Shown here: positions 13,101-24,673 of the stretch, in pieces
How the letters are laid out: the number at the start of each line of letters is the position of its first letter
Numbering within the stretch: position 1 is the first letter of the stretch
From: Reclinomonas americana ATCC 50394
Taxonomy: Eukaryota; Jakobida; Jakobea; Jakobida
NCBI GenBank assembly: GCA_048213135.1
Contig: PS015083.1
Location: forward strand, 1-64,000
DNA length: 64,000 bases
Direction of reading: 5' to 3'
Translations under genes and position numbers: made by a program
The notes under the pieces: generated by a model
Told to the model about the DNA's origin: nothing
The model's database searches: none
Seen by the model: only the letters and a program-made list of their open reading frames with translations

Positions 13101-13341
13101 TGAGTCGCTGTCGGAGCGCATCACCGACCTGGACAACGCGCGAATGTTTATTGAGGATTTGGACGAGGCCGAGGATCGTGCCGACATGTACGAGCTGGTG
13201 GAGGAGGTGATACATGGAAAGAAGGCGGCGATCGAGGCGTCCGCCGCAGCTGCTGCAGCAGCGGCCGCCGCCGCCGTGCGGGCAACTGCCGTGCCACTGG
13301 TGGCCGCTGTGCCCGCTGGTGTCATTGCACGTCCCAGGTGA
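10137..13341 (+). CDS. LRR protein with three DUF4476-like modules and a SKICH/Ig-like module
   Basis: Not an ortholog I can name. The order of domains can be read. (1) Leucine-rich repeats at about 10148-10770: VRVMNLSHNMLSVIPSEFQN, LFVLDLSHNGLQFIA, LTTLILEENEIREVPETIG, LVTLNLRHNRLETLPGEL. (2) A first DUF4476-like module at about 10880-11160 (FFTCAQVRQLIGML, then VFKSVVDPQKFYTVLEDM). (3) A segment with GFYRLDMSV. (4) A SKICH/Ig-like sandwich at about 11640-12160, with MFTVKWNFPSE, DKFWVGLFRP and the closing GVFEARII plus RCLATSNTVFVGP pattern. (5) Second and third DUF4476-like modules at about 12250-12740 and 12860-13200 (GYFTCRQAAEIVSILE, LTSAMVKRLIATVRNQD). It ends with an Ala-rich tail and TGA at 13339-13341. 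The start is uncertain: ATG 10137 lies in an acceptor-like CCACAG context, so earlier exons may be in the gap. Family labels are from motif memory, not a search. Confidence 0.7.
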
Positions 13342-13984
13342 TGCCGGGGGGAGACGACGGAGGCCACATCGACAGGGCCGTCGCATTGAGATGGCCAGGC
13401 CATCCACGAGAGGTGCCAGGCTGCCGACAGGCAAGCGGTGATGACGTGACGACGTGCTGCATCATCGACGCAGCAGGATCGTGTCTGAGAGTGAGTAAAG
13501 GTACTTGCACACGGTCAGCCGCGTCTCAGTACGTGTCAACACGGCATCTCCTGCGTTCTTCCCCTTGTCAGTCTTGCGCCTCAGGTAACGCAACACCCCT
13601 CATCTCTCGCAGTTCAGCCGATATGTTTCCGAGATCGATGGGCAGTGTGTGCTCTCGCTGCTGCCGACGTTTCCTGACAAACGACATGCATGTGATGTAT
13701 CGATATCAGCGTGCATGCAGTGCTCGGCCATGGATTGATATGACGGCATCATTACAATGGCAAGTACAACACACGCGCTCACCTTCTTCCCCGCCTCTCT
13801 TGCCCACAATGATCGCCAACAGACGGGAGTTGGCTCATGCTCTTACGCATTTACAGTGCCATTTCGCTGCCTGGCGAACATGCACGCCTGGCGAGCTCGC
13901 GCTGCTCGCGCCAGATATCCGGAGGGGAGTGCTCTTCGCCACAAATTCTTCTTTTTCTCTCTCCGTGCGCACAGACAAACAGAT
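13342..13984. other. Intergenic: LRR 3' flank and promoter of secreted-protein copy A
   Basis: Open frames here are short and show no family pattern. The last about 80 bases (13905-13984) resemble the region just upstream of copy B (15040-15133): CAGATATCCG, a pyrimidine stretch, then GTGCG(C)(A/T)CAGACAA(G)CAGA before the ATG. That region is therefore likely promoter and 5' UTR. Confidence 0.6.
13905..13984 (+). promoter_or_regulatory. Upstream element shared by the two secreted-protein copies (copy A)
   Basis: The order AGATATCCG, GGAG(T)G, CTCTTCGCC, pyrimidine-rich TTCTCTCT and CAGACAAACAGA just before the start codon recurs upstream of copy B. The rest of the intergenic DNA differs, so the shared block is either a retained promoter/5' UTR or recent duplicate DNA. 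Confidence 0.5.
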
Positions 13985-14629
13985 ATGCGTGTCTCTGTCA
14001 TTATTGCTCTGCTGCTGGCCGTGCTGGCCGTTGCTCTCTTCTCCGCTGCCGAGGTCACTGCTCGCCGCATGACGCGCGAGGAGATGCGTGAGGTGCTGCA
14101 GGATTTGGATGGTGAGCTGGCGCGTGAGAGAGAGCGTGTTGTTCACATGCATATGTGCGTGCATGCTCATCGTACGCGTCGTGTGTGTGTGTGTGTGTGC
14201 ATCACAGCGATGGGCTTCTTCGAGGCTGATGAGGACGAAGCCGCCGACGAGTTCTCTGAGTCGTCGTCTGGCAACTACGTGTACGCCAACACCTACAAGT
14301 GCTCGGCTGCGCTCAACCCCGCCAACTCGCCATGGGGCTCATGCGGTCTGCGCACGGTGACGGTCACCATTGCCGGGCAGATCTCGTTCCCACACTCGTT
14401 CAAGCCTGGCTCGGCCACCATCGACGGCCCCAACAGCAAGTACCTTCTGCTGGCCGACGAGACCTACAATGGTGTCAACTACAAGATGATCCAGGTCTTC
14501 GGCGACAAGAAGTACAAGTTCGGCTTCGCCACCAACAAGGACCGCTGGACGTTTGGCAGGAGGGCGCAGCTGACGCTGGTCGGCATCATCGGCGCTCAGG
14601 CGCTGCCTGATCAGGAGCCCAACAACTAA
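13985..14629 (+). CDS. Small secreted protein, tandem copy A
   Basis: No family recognised. Two exons (13985-14111 and 14208-14629, phase-1 intron with GTGAGC donor and CACAG acceptor) give 182 residues. Residues 1-24 form a clear signal peptide (MRVSVIIALLLAVLAVALF then SAAEVTA). A charged helix with MTREEMREVLQDLD follows, then an acidic linker (EADEDEAADEFSES). From about residue 65 a compact, probably beta-rich domain has only two cysteines (YKCSAALN and WGSCGLRT), likely disulfide-bonded, and ends QALPDQEPNN. Copy B lies 1,149 bp downstream with the same exon sizes and intron phase. The charged helix plus acidic linker looks like a propeptide, but that is inference. Confidence 0.85.
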   Translation: MRVSVIIALLLAVLAVALFSAAEVTARRMTREEMREVLQDLDGELARERERVVHMHMCVHAHRTRRVCVCVCITAMGFFEADEDEAADEFSESSSGNYVYANTYKCSAALNPANSPWGSCGLRTVTVTIAGQISFPHSFKPGSATIDGPNSKYLLLADETYNGVNYKMIQVFGDKKYKFGFATNKDRWTFGRRAQLTLVGIIGAQALPDQEPNN

Positions 14630-15133
14630 TATGATGGGGTTGCTGCGAAGGAAGTTGTGCACAATGAACCTGCAACGATTGCAATCTTCCATGTGTAAAC
14701 TTGTGACCATGCACTCGCTCGCGTCACATGGATGCTTGGAATGACGCGCCATCGCAAGAGCATCCATACTCCGGGCTGCTCGCACATGGATATCTCCTGC
14801 AAACAAGGAAAGCGCAGCGGGCGAACAGCAGGAGCATTTGATATTCATGCCAGCAATAGTTAACTGATTGATTGAGTATTAGTAAACTTGTTGTCTCGGT
14901 TTCTTCCTGGTGCTCTCTGACAATGGAGACCGCCATGCTGCTGCCTTGCTGTTGTCGCTCTTGCGGTACAACGCATCGCGCTTACAGTCAATCCCGAACA
15001 CGTGCGCCTTCTCCTTTACAGCTGCTGCTCGCGACAGATATCCGACAAGGAGTCACTCTTCGCCGCCCTTTCCGCTCATTTCTCTCTGTTCCCGTGCGCT
15101 CAGACAAGCAGACAAACAAACAACAAACAAAAC
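14630..15133. other. Intergenic between tandem copies
   Basis: No gene seen. The 3' part (about 15035-15133) contains the second copy of the shared upstream block: CAGATATCCGACAAGG, CTCTTCGCC, TTTCTCTCTG, then CAGACAAGCAGACAAACAAACAA before the ATG. Confidence 0.6.
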
Positions 15134-15771
15134 ATGCGCGTTTCAATCATTGTGGCTCTTCTGTTGGCCGTGCTGGCCGTGGCTCTCTTCTCCGCCGCCG
15201 AGGTCAATGCCCGTCGCATGACGCGCGCTGAGATGCGTGAGGTGTTGCAGGATTTGGATGGTGAGCACATGTGGTGTCTTTTCATCACGAACGACGTGCA
15301 CAAGCTCAGCATTGTTGCCTCTGCGTGCGTGCATGTGTGTTCGCGACAGAGATGGGTTTCTTCGAGACTGATGAGGACGATGCTGCCGACGAGTTCAGCG
15401 AGTCGTCCTCCGGCAACTACGTGTACGCCAACACCTACAAGTGCTCGGCTGCGCTCAACCCCGCCAACTCGCCGTGGGGCTCATGCGGTCTGCGCACGGT
15501 GACTGTGACCATTGCTGGAGAGATTTCGTTCCCGCATTCGTTCAAGCCCGGCTCGGCCACCATCAATGGTTCCACCAGTCAGTACCTGCTGTTGGCCGAC
15601 GAGACCTACAACAACGTCAACTACAAGATGATCCAGGTCTTCGCCGACAAGAAATACAAATTCGGCTTCGCCACCAACAAGGATCGCTGGACGTTTGGCA
15701 AGAGGGCACAGCTGACGCTGGTCGGCATCATCGGCGCCCAGGCGCTTCCCGAACAGGAGCCCAACAACTAA
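15134..15771 (+). CDS. Small secreted protein, tandem copy B
   Basis: Paralogue of the gene at 13985. Exons 15134-15260 and 15350-15771 match copy A's exon lengths exactly (127 and 422 nt) with the same phase-1 intron, but the intron sequence is diverged. The protein is also 182 residues, with signal peptide MRVSIIVALLLAVLAVALF, helix MTRAEMREVLQDLD, acidic linker and the same two-cysteine domain. Most differences are conservative and scattered (for example IDGPNSK versus INGSTSQ, FGDKKY versus FADKKY), showing purifying selection on a duplicated gene. No function is claimed. It is convergent with aspartylglucosaminidase, 147 bp between stops. Confidence 0.85.
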
Positions 15772-15918
15772 TGTGACGAGGTTTGCTAGCTACGAGGCAA
15801 GGAGTGAATCGAATGTGGCTTTGGATATCCCAAGACCCCATGGTGGTACTCGACGCCGTCACTCCGTCAACGGGATTCACCCCTCCCGCAACGACATATC
15901 CCAAGACATTCACTTGGC

Positions 15919-17807
15919 TCACAGCGGTTGCACGGTGACCACTGCGCATCGTCGTCAGGCAGCAGTCGTGACAGGTGAAGAGAGACACGATGCATGGTGT
16001 ACCTTTGACACCGCCGGTTGACGGCGACTGAACGCTGTATGTGAACACCCAGCCGCACGCAGCTCCTGCATACTCGCCAGTGTTGGAGAGCACCACGATT
16101 CCACCCTGCAACAGACAGGTGAGTGGGGGGAAAGAGAGAGAGAGAGACACGTGCTTGGAAGCGAGACCTTGAAGGTGGGAAACCGTTTCTTTATCCTCAG
16201 CACTGCAACGCAATCCTCATCCATGAGTAGATGGTGGTTGACATGGAACAGAGAAGCAGCAGCAAGTAACTGGCGTCAGTGGCAGCACTCGCTGGCGACA
16301 TGCCGAGTCGCAGACTCTCCACCGCTGCGATCGCACAGATGAGATGAGGAGCGCGAAGCGCAGAATCGATGATCACCGCCACCAGCACACCTTGATAGCA
16401 CGGCAAGAACCGCATCATAATGTCACCGTCACCAGTGGCTGCACAGCCTCCCACCTGACTGTCGACATATGCTCCACTCCTGCATGCAGCGATAAGTGAG
16501 AGAGGGGAGTACCTCGTGAATGCCCCCGTGCCGACTCACCCAATGATGGGACTGTCACCGACTCGGCCGGCCAACTTGTGGCTGGCGCCATTGGTTGACG
16601 TGCCCGCCGCCATGTTGCCATTCGGACTGAGGACCACCATGCCGATGGTGTCGTGGTTCGGCTCCTCGCTGGTGCCACTCGGCCGGATGTGCGGATTGGC
16701 GCGCATCGGTGTCGGCTGCAGCAGGGACTGAGATTGGGAGAGAACAACAAGAGCACGAAGAAAAAGGCGAGGCAACTGTTCGTGGTTTGACGGGTTTGTA
16801 GGGGCCACACGAGGTGGTGGGATCCGGAGTGACGTTGCGCCAGTAATTCGGCTGGCATCGGTTGGCCTTCCAGTCCGTGTAGATCTTTTGACTCGCCGGC
16901 GTCGACAGCGTAGTCAGTGGGAACCCTGCGTGCGTCGATCACTGCGTGTATGAGCGTCGAGAGAGATAGAAACGAGGAGCACAAGCACACTCACCCATCT
17001 GCACAGCAAAATCGCTGGCACTGTAGCCGACCAGCAGCTGTCGTAAATGCTGCATGAGACTCTCGGGGCACAGACGCACCCATCACCCCACACTCACCGT
17101 CTCCTGCGTGTGCTCCATCACCGCGCGTGCCACGCCAATCGCATTCTTCACGCTGTGCAAGTCGGCCACGGAACCTGCCGCAGCCACCACCCATTGAGAG
17201 AGGAGAGGCTCACCATCAACATCAGCAACAGGCACGAACCACAGTCCATGGTATCGCCCGACATGATCAGCGCTGCCACGACACCACATGAGCTCGAGCG
17301 CACACAAGAGACAACACAACGAGGCGCACACCATCAAGAGTTGTCTCGCCTGCACAGACTCGAAAATCAGCAACTCACAACCTCAAGGATGATCACTCTG
17401 CTCGCACACACGCGTACCGGTCTCATCGGGACTTCCACCATACCCGACAGTACCATCGCACTGCGCAGTCTCACACGCCGCACAACCCTGCACGCACACG
17501 CACAATGAGCCCCCCCCCCCTCCACTCACGACGCGCGCTCTCTCAGCACCTGCTCCACAGCATCCAGCACAGTAGTCACATTGGCTCGCGGTCCAGCAGC
17601 CATCAGCACGTCCCACGCTCGCTGTACAGATGGAGAGAGCGATCAAGAGCTCATTCAGATCCCCGCCACATATCAACAAAGACAGACCTGAGTGGCCACC
17701 ACAAATGGTCCTCCCCATGTGTTGATCACCACTGGCGTCACAGCCGCGCAGTGTACAACTGCCACGCTGAACAGCAGAAGCGCGAGGAGAAGCACCCTCG
17801 TCCTCAT
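15919..17807 (-). CDS. AGA: Aspartylglucosaminidase (glycosylasparaginase)
   Basis: This N-terminal-nucleophile hydrolase cleaves GlcNAc-Asn linkages during lysosomal glycoprotein breakdown. The ATG at 17805-17807 starts a signal peptide ([20 protein letters not shown]), then [15 protein letters not shown], as in the family's VVNTWPF start. Further exons give [42 protein letters not shown] followed by CGPYKPS, then the autocleavage region [14 protein letters not shown] with the catalytic Thr of the HDT motif, [19 protein letters not shown], and [14 protein letters not shown]. The last exon, [19 protein letters not shown], is spliced to a short end VVTVQPL and TGA at 15919-15921. The length of about 350 residues is normal. 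Catalytic residues are intact, so it should be active. It starts head-to-head with the methyltransferase gene, 61 bp between start codons. Confidence 0.92.
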
Positions 17808-17868
17808 GATCGCGCGACAAAGACGAGCGAATTTTCCGAGTCATTCAGAGGAGAGAGAGAGGGCCAGG
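17808..17868. promoter_or_regulatory. Short divergent promoter, AGA / methyltransferase
   Basis: Only 61 bp separate the two opposite start codons. It contains an AT-richer patch (AATTTTCCGAG) and a GAGAGAGAG run. Both 5' UTRs and the promoter must fit here or overlap the coding regions. Confidence 0.45.
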
Positions 17869-19339
17869 ATGCATCGCTCATCGTCCTCCTCCTCCTCCGC
17901 CGAGTCCTCTTCATCTGCGACTGGCTCCCCGTCGTCGCCAACACTGACCGGCTCCTCCTCTGCAGAGGAAGCACTCTCGCCTTCGTCGCCCGCAAGCTCC
18001 TCATCGACAGCGTCGGATCCTCCGCCTGAATCTGCGTCCTCCTCCTCGTCGTCATCGTCATCGCTGCGACACTCGTCGCCAGGTCTGCAAGCCGACACAC
18101 CACCCGTGGTTGTCCTGTCGCAGCCGGCGCGTGTTCATCTCCACCACCACCATCATCATCATCAACATCTCCTGCATCATCACCACCAGCGACATCACTT
18201 GCCGCTGGCGGCCGCGCGTGCGTATCAGATGCTGAGAGGCGCCGGACACTCGACGACCACGACACCGGCTGCCGCAGCCTCGGGCGCCACCAAGGAGGAC
18301 TATGCGAATGCCAGCTTCTGGGATTGTCGGTATGCCGAGTCGCCGTCGGCATCGTTTGAGTGGTTTGCATGGCTTGTGCGCTTGCTGGTCTGTGATGATG
18401 TGCGTCTCTCACGTGGGTGCATGCATGTACGCAGGCTGCAGTCGTGGTCGTCGTTGCACGATGTGCTGCAAAAGTATATGGTGCCGGGCTCCAAGGTGCT
18501 GGAGATTGGCTGCGGCAACTCCAGTTGCGCATCGATGCATATTCTCCCTGCATATTCTCGCCCTCACCCTCTCCCCCTTGTCTGTGGACGCAGATCTGTG
18601 CTCTGAACTAGCCAAGGCCGGCTTTGCGAGTTTCGTGCTGCGCATGTCTGCTGTTGTTGCTGTTGAAGAACTCAACTTGCTCCCAAATGGCAGATGTCAC
18701 CGGCATCGACTTTAGCGCGGTGGTGATCTCACAAATGCAGGAGCGCTACGCACAGCGGTCGGAGATGCAGTGTTGCGTGGTGTGCGCTCTGCGTAGCATG
18801 TGCGCGTGTCCGGCTCTCATCGTGTCGCCGGTGCGCAGTCACCACCATGAACGCAACGTCGCTGCAATTCGATCCAAACACTTTCAACATGGTGATCGAC
18901 AAGGCCACTCTCGACTCCATCATGTGTACGCGACAGGGCGCCGACACGGCACGCGCAGCAGTGCTGGAGGCGCATCGCGTGCTTCGCGACGGCGGCGTGT
19001 ACGTTGTTATCAGGTCTCGTTTCCCCCCTCATCTTTTGCTGACATCTTCTTTGCTCTTCTCACTTGCCCTTTTCCCCCTCGTCGCAGTCACGCGGTTTGT
19101 GGTCATCGCCAATCCTCGCTCCTTTGATCTCCCGGCTCACTCACTTTTGCATGCAGGGTCCGGCGGAGCGCCTGTCGTTGCTGGAGACCGAGGGCACCTC
19201 TTGGCGCGTCGAGTGGACGACGCTGCCGTCTTCGACCGAAGGTCGTTCGCACTACGTGTATGTGGTCAAAAAGTCGCTGCGGCGTTCGCGCTCCACCAGC
19301 ATCGCCTCGCAGCTGTCTCTAACGGGATACCCAACATGA
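17869..19339 (+). CDS. EEF1AKMT4/METTL-type SAM-dependent methyltransferase
   Basis: A class I methyltransferase closest, by motif, to the EEF1A lysine methyltransferase 4 (ECE2 N-terminal) / METTL13 group. A long N-terminal region (about 130 residues) is low complexity: poly-Ser with acidic residues, then a His-rich block with two runs of histidines at about 18137-18200. The catalytic part begins ATKEDYANASFWDCRYAE (family YWDxRY), then after an intron VPGSKVLEIGCGNSS (SAM motif I), VTGIDFSAVVISQMQERYA (motif II region), FDPNTFNMVIDKATLDSIM and HRVLRDGGVYVVIS. The last exon starts GPAERLSLLETEGTSW and ends LSLTGYPT with TGA at 19337-19339. The substrate is inferred from the family only. It is convergent with WDHD1, 48 bp between stops. 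Confidence 0.8.
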
Positions 19340-19387
19340 ATTGTGTTTTACTTTTTTGTGGTACGTCTTCTCATCTATTGTCAATGC

Positions 19388-22300
19388 TCATCGCTTCTTG
19401 AACGAGAAGCCGCTCGCCTCTTCCTCCTCGTCGTCGATGACCATGGATGACGTGGTGGTGGCCGCACGCTGCAACGCACACACGATGGGTTTCTTCCCCT
19501 CACAGCACAGCAAAGCACCACGTACCGACAAAGCCTGCTTGGTGGCATCGCTGATCTTGCCGCCCTTGAACAGCTTCTGCTCCACCATCTCCTTGGCCTT
19601 GGCCTTGGCCGCCGCCTTCTTGGCCTCCTCCGCCTTTTCTGCCGCCTGCCCCACCCACACATGAGTGAGCATTCGATTGACTTCATCATCATCACCAGCG
19701 TCGTAGCGTACCAGTCGTGCCTCTCGTGCCTCCGGAGTCTCTGCGTCGACTGGGGCGCGCTTGGGCGTCGCCGGTGCCGCCGACGGCTCAAACGTCGATG
19801 GCGTCGCAGACTGTGTGCACTTGAGTTACGCAGGGAGCAAGAGAAGGTACGGAAGCGGGGAAAAAAACGCACCGACGCAGCCGTCGAGCCCTTGACCGGC
19901 GTCACGCCAATGACGGCATCGAGTGGTGCCTCGGCCACACCCGTCACCTTGTTGGGCGAGAACTTGACAAACTTGCTCTTGCGCGCACTCGCCGGTGTCT
20001 CGGGGGCCTTGCTCGCAGTGGTGCCCTTCTTGGCCGGCGTGCGAGGAGCGGATCCTCGTCGAATCTTGCCGCCCTCCACCTTGCCGCCGCTGCCAAACAC
20101 CATCTCCTGTTCCTCGTCGTCTTCGTCTTCGGGTTCGTCGACAGCCGACTCCACAGGCGCAGTCGTCTTGGCCGCGGTGCTTGGACCGCGCTTCGATGGC
20201 GAGGGGGCTGAGGGCGAAGGCGCACAGTCAGAATGCAGCAAACAAAATGAAGAGTACGTCTCTCTCGTGCGACGACGACTGACCTGTGTCACTGGACACC
20301 GCCACGTCTTCGTCTTCGTCCTCGGAATCCGAGGCAGCGCCACCCGCAGTGGCCGCACTGCCGTGCACAGGTCGTGCCGAGTTGAATGACTCGCGCTGCG
20401 TCACTTGCATGGACGACGCAGTGGCGGTCACCGTCGTGCTCGTCGCGGAACCAGTGTAGCGTGACGCTGGTGCAGCAGCAGCAGTGGCAACAGCAACAGG
20501 CCGAGAGGCCAGTTCGTCCTGCAAGAGGGCAGCGCATGTGGTCAGCCACGCATAATGACCAACGTGTCGCAGATTCCGTAACACACCAACTTGCGCTGCA
20601 GCGCGGCCACTTGTGCGGAGAGCGTCTTTTCCACATTCTTCTGCGCCACATCAACAGCATTCGTGACAATTGCCTGCGTCTCCGCACTGTTCGTAATGCA
20701 TGTAAGTGTGAGCAGCTGAGAGTGGGAGTCTGGCGGCACACACATACACACACTGACCGTCGCATGTTCTCCTCAAAGTGCGCCAGCTGCGCCTCCACAT
20801 GTCGCTCGGCAAACGCAGTGGTGATGCGCTGCGCCACAGCCGGATAATTCATGTGGTGCACCAGTCGGGCAGCGGTCTCTGCAGGCACGTACACCCCGCA
20901 GCATATCGAGTGAGACACACGAGACTGCGGTCATGAATGTGACAGAAACTGCACGCACCAACAGCCTTGTCGGTGCACATCAACAGCGCCAAATCAAACG
21001 CCTTCGTCACATGTTGCTTCTCAATGGCGCTCTGCGACACGGACGAGGAGGTTGAGTTGTGGCGAATCGGACTCCTGTCACCGACAAACGAGTCACCTTG
21101 ATCATGCGCAGCAGCGTCTTGTCAATGGCATTCTCCAACGCCTGCTTGTCTGGCGGGTTGTGCGGGCGGGCGGCCATACACTCCAGACCGAATTGCTGGT
21201 GAATAATGCTGCACAGCACGTGCGGAGGAAAAGAGAGCGCGCGTCAGCAACTACCAGCGCCATGGGAGAATCAGCTGTCTTGTCTCCTCACCCGGCCTCC
21301 TGTCCAGTGAACGCCATGCCCGGATTCAACAGCGGCAGCGACATGGCCACCGAGTTGACAGACGGCGGTCGAACGACGTCCGGGAACGGACGAGACGCCT
21401 GTGCGGTGTGTGCGTACATGTAAGAAGACGATAGACAATTGGCACAGAGACAGCAAGAGCGTACAAACCGTGCACTCGACGACAAACACATCCTGATTCT
21501 CGTGACCAAACACCCAGAGCGGGCGGGCGCCGTTCTGCGACAGTGGGCTGGAACGCAGCTCGCACATGACGGCCCATTGCAGAGGCGTCTTCAGAGGCAC
21601 ACCCCGGACAACGCCAGTGGAATCGGCAGCGATAAAAAGCTGTGTGGGATGTCAGCAGCAGCACGATGTTGAGTCGCAGGCCGGCATGCAACACGCAACA
21701 TTGGGATCCGACTCGGAGAACCCAAGCCATGTCAATGCCGCTCCCGGCGACACAGGCACCACGCCATGATCGACCTGACACCGTGAGCGCATGGCCACGG
21801 CCAAATACTCGAAACCGCCTGTAATGTGGTGAGCAGCGGATGATAGAGAAGGCAGTAAGAACGTCGCGCGCACCGCAATTGTCGTCAAAGACTAGCACCA
21901 GCATGTCGTTGCTGTTGGCCACCACGCACACGGGTTCGCGGTGCACACTGAAGAGGCCGCATTGCACGCCTCCGCTGGTGAGCACACGCACGAACAGCCG
22001 GTTGGTCACGCAAGCGCAAAAGTGCCGGCCGAGACCAATACCCAGTGGTTCCTACACAATGCAATGGCGTGAGTCGGAACACCTCTCACCGCTGCGTGTT
22101 GTGTGCACGCGCACTAACCTCGCCAGGCGACAAGTGCAGCGACCAATCGGCGTCCGGTGTCCACTTGTCAAAGGCGCGGAACATGACCACTGCGGGGTTG
22201 CCGCCGTTGCTGTGACTGGCAAACAAGGCACCCGTCGCCGCTGCGTTCCGTGGCGGTGTCAGCGAGGAGCAGCAATAACGCGCGATGTCACTCTCAGCTC

Positions 22301-24626
22301 ACCCATGGACGCCATGCGCAGGCCGTGATGCTCGGTGAAACGCACAGTGGGGTGCGACTTGTCGGAGAACTCGATCTCCACCGACCACGACGTGTGAGCA
22401 AATGTCGACTTGATGCGACCCAGCAACGTGTAGGCGAGGAACCGACGACCCTCGACTTCAGGAGTGCTGCCGGGGAAGAGAGGCGGGTGTGCCGCGACAC
22501 TCCGCAACCGACCGACTACACGCCACGACATTGTTGAGGGGAGCAATACTTTTGTGCAGACAATAAAACGTGTGTACGCAACCACCGCCGCGGCGCCTGT
22601 GACCACCCGCCTCTGAATCGTCGTCATCGTCGCTATACGCACGTCGCTGGGAGTGTGTGCTCACGGTGAGCATCTAGGTGATTGCAATTCCCTTGGAAGA
22701 GCACATTAACTCTCACCCGTCGCTTCCGCGGTCCTGCGCCAGACAAACCAACCTGCAGGTCCTCATCCTCCTCCGAGTAGCCCTCACCATCCTGTTATCG
22801 CAACATACATGAGTGTGGAGGCTGGCTAGCAGTCATCGAACAAGCACAGTACCTCGTCGTCGCTGGCTTCCTCGGCCTCGTCATTGCTCCAAGCGTCGTG
22901 GTCGCCACCTGTGCGGCGTCGGCGCTTACGAATGCGTCCTGCAGCAGCAACAATCACTTTGTGAGGCATGGACCCGAGCGAAGAGAGTGGAAGCGCATCA
23001 AACGAAACGCTTCTCGGTGCGCTCGTCGCCCGACGACTCGGCGTCGAAATCAAACATGTCGGTGGCAGGCGCGGCAGGTTTCGCACCCGCTGCCTGCGAG
23101 TCGACAGCAGATGCCGATGAAGCATGAGCAGCAGCAGAAACAGCTGCAGTGGGAGCCGCAGCAGAGACGGGAGTGCGGTCCACATCCATCGAGTCGACCT
23201 GCGTGGCGATGACGACTGTAAGATTGATTCACATGCAAGATGAGTACGTCGGGTGGCGCGACTGACCTTGCGCAGCTCCTCCACAGACACGTGCGGCGGT
23301 GGCATGTAGTCGGGAATGACCTCGGGCCAGTACAGTACACGACCATCGCCGTCGGCGGCCGCCAACGCATTGGACACCAGAGACCACACGACTACGAGCA
23401 CCGGCGAGTCGTGCTTGAAGCGATCGAGGCACTCCTTCTTCGCCACGTCCCACACAGAGACAATGTTGTCCATGCCACAGGCTGCCAAGTAGCGCCCAGT
23501 GCCGGAGAATGACACGGCAGAGATCGACTGCGTGTGCACCGAGCCGACCAGCATGGCCTTCAATTCGAATGACCGCGCATCGTACACCTTGATGTCTGGA
23601 GATGCGGTGAGGAGAAGAGGGGAACGAATGCAGAAAAAGCCATTCGAGAGTCGCAACTCTTGCCATCTGGCACCGCAATCGTCTCGCCACGAGGATGCCA
23701 GTCGAAGCGCAGTGAGTCGAGGTCACTGAGAAGCGGCCAATTGAGCAAACACACAAAAGCATGTCGTGCAAATTGTGCACGAAACTCGGGAAGCACTTTC
23801 TGGATCGGCAACGAATGCACCGCTTCACCGCCATCGACGTTCCACACGCGCAGGAATCCGTCGCAGCCGGCCGTGGCCTGTCGGAAAAACATGAGCACGA
23901 CAACGGTGCAGTGCAGGCGGTGAAGACACGCACCACACGCTTTCCGTCGGGCGCAAAGCGCACATGCTTGACCGCGTTGGTGTGTCCACGCAGCGGCGTC
24001 GACTGGCGATGATCAAACGTGCTCACCAACCGCACCAGCGGTTCACTATCACGAGCGACAAGTATAACATTAGCGACACGGACGAGGGCTGATCGCCGCG
24101 CCCCGCACGCAACTCAGAGGCGCACGCCAGAAGTGCGCCACTCGGCGAGAAGCACACGCTGCGCACGGGCTTGGTGAAGCGCGTGACTGTGCCACCGGCA
24201 GTCGACAAGCCCGGCAACGACAGCAATCGCACTCCATGATCCTCGGAACCAGTCGCCAACTGATCGCCCTACTCACACGCACAGACAATCAGCTCCATGC
24301 ACATGCAACTCACCATCGTCGTCGTGCACTGACCTCGGGCGACACGCTGAGGCACGTCACCGCCGCCTCATGCGCAGTCTCCGATCGCTTCACTTGCTCG
24401 AACTCGGCCACCGAGGAGTCACTCGGCTTCACACGGAACGAGCACACGGCTCCGTCGGCGCCACACGTGAACAGCAGACTGCAGTCGCCGGTCAGTCACG
24501 AGCGAGAGAGAGAGAGAGACTGAGGGAGAAAGAGAAGTGGAGCAAGACGTACTTGGGCTGCAGGGGATGAAAGGCCACATCGCCAAAGCCGGCCACATGC
24601 GCAAAGTGCACGGCGACCTCGGGCAT
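19388..24626 (-). CDS. WDHD1: WDHD1 / AND-1 / Ctf4 replisome adaptor
   Basis: Ctf4/AND-1 links the CMG helicase to DNA polymerase alpha in the nucleus. The ATG (24624-24626) starts MPEVAVHFAHVAGFGDVAF. N-terminal WD40 repeats follow: LLFTCGADGAVCSF, QLATGSEDHGVRLLSLPG, STPLRGHTNAVKHVRFAPDG, ATAGCDGFLRVWNVDGG, DIKVYDARSFELKAMLVGSV, YLAACGMDNIVSVWDVAK. An acidic linker leads to the SepB domain (about 22640-21280), with VEIEFSDKSHPTVRFTEHHG, LFVRVLTSGGVQCGLFSV and WVFGHENQDVFVVE. Next is a helical region with FGLECMAARPHNPPD and KAFDLALLMCTDKAV. The C-terminal tail is acidic/basic, with AEKAEEAKKAAAKAKAKEMV, and ends EEEASGFSFKKR, like the human ...LSAFAFKQE end. There are about 17 exons and roughly 1,000 residues, normal for the family. 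I see no HMG box, which vertebrate AND-1 has and yeast Ctf4 lacks. Confidence 0.9.
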
Positions 24627-24673
24627 GGTGAGTGCGCTTGTGTGGAGGAAGAAAGTGTGGTGGAAAACCCCCC

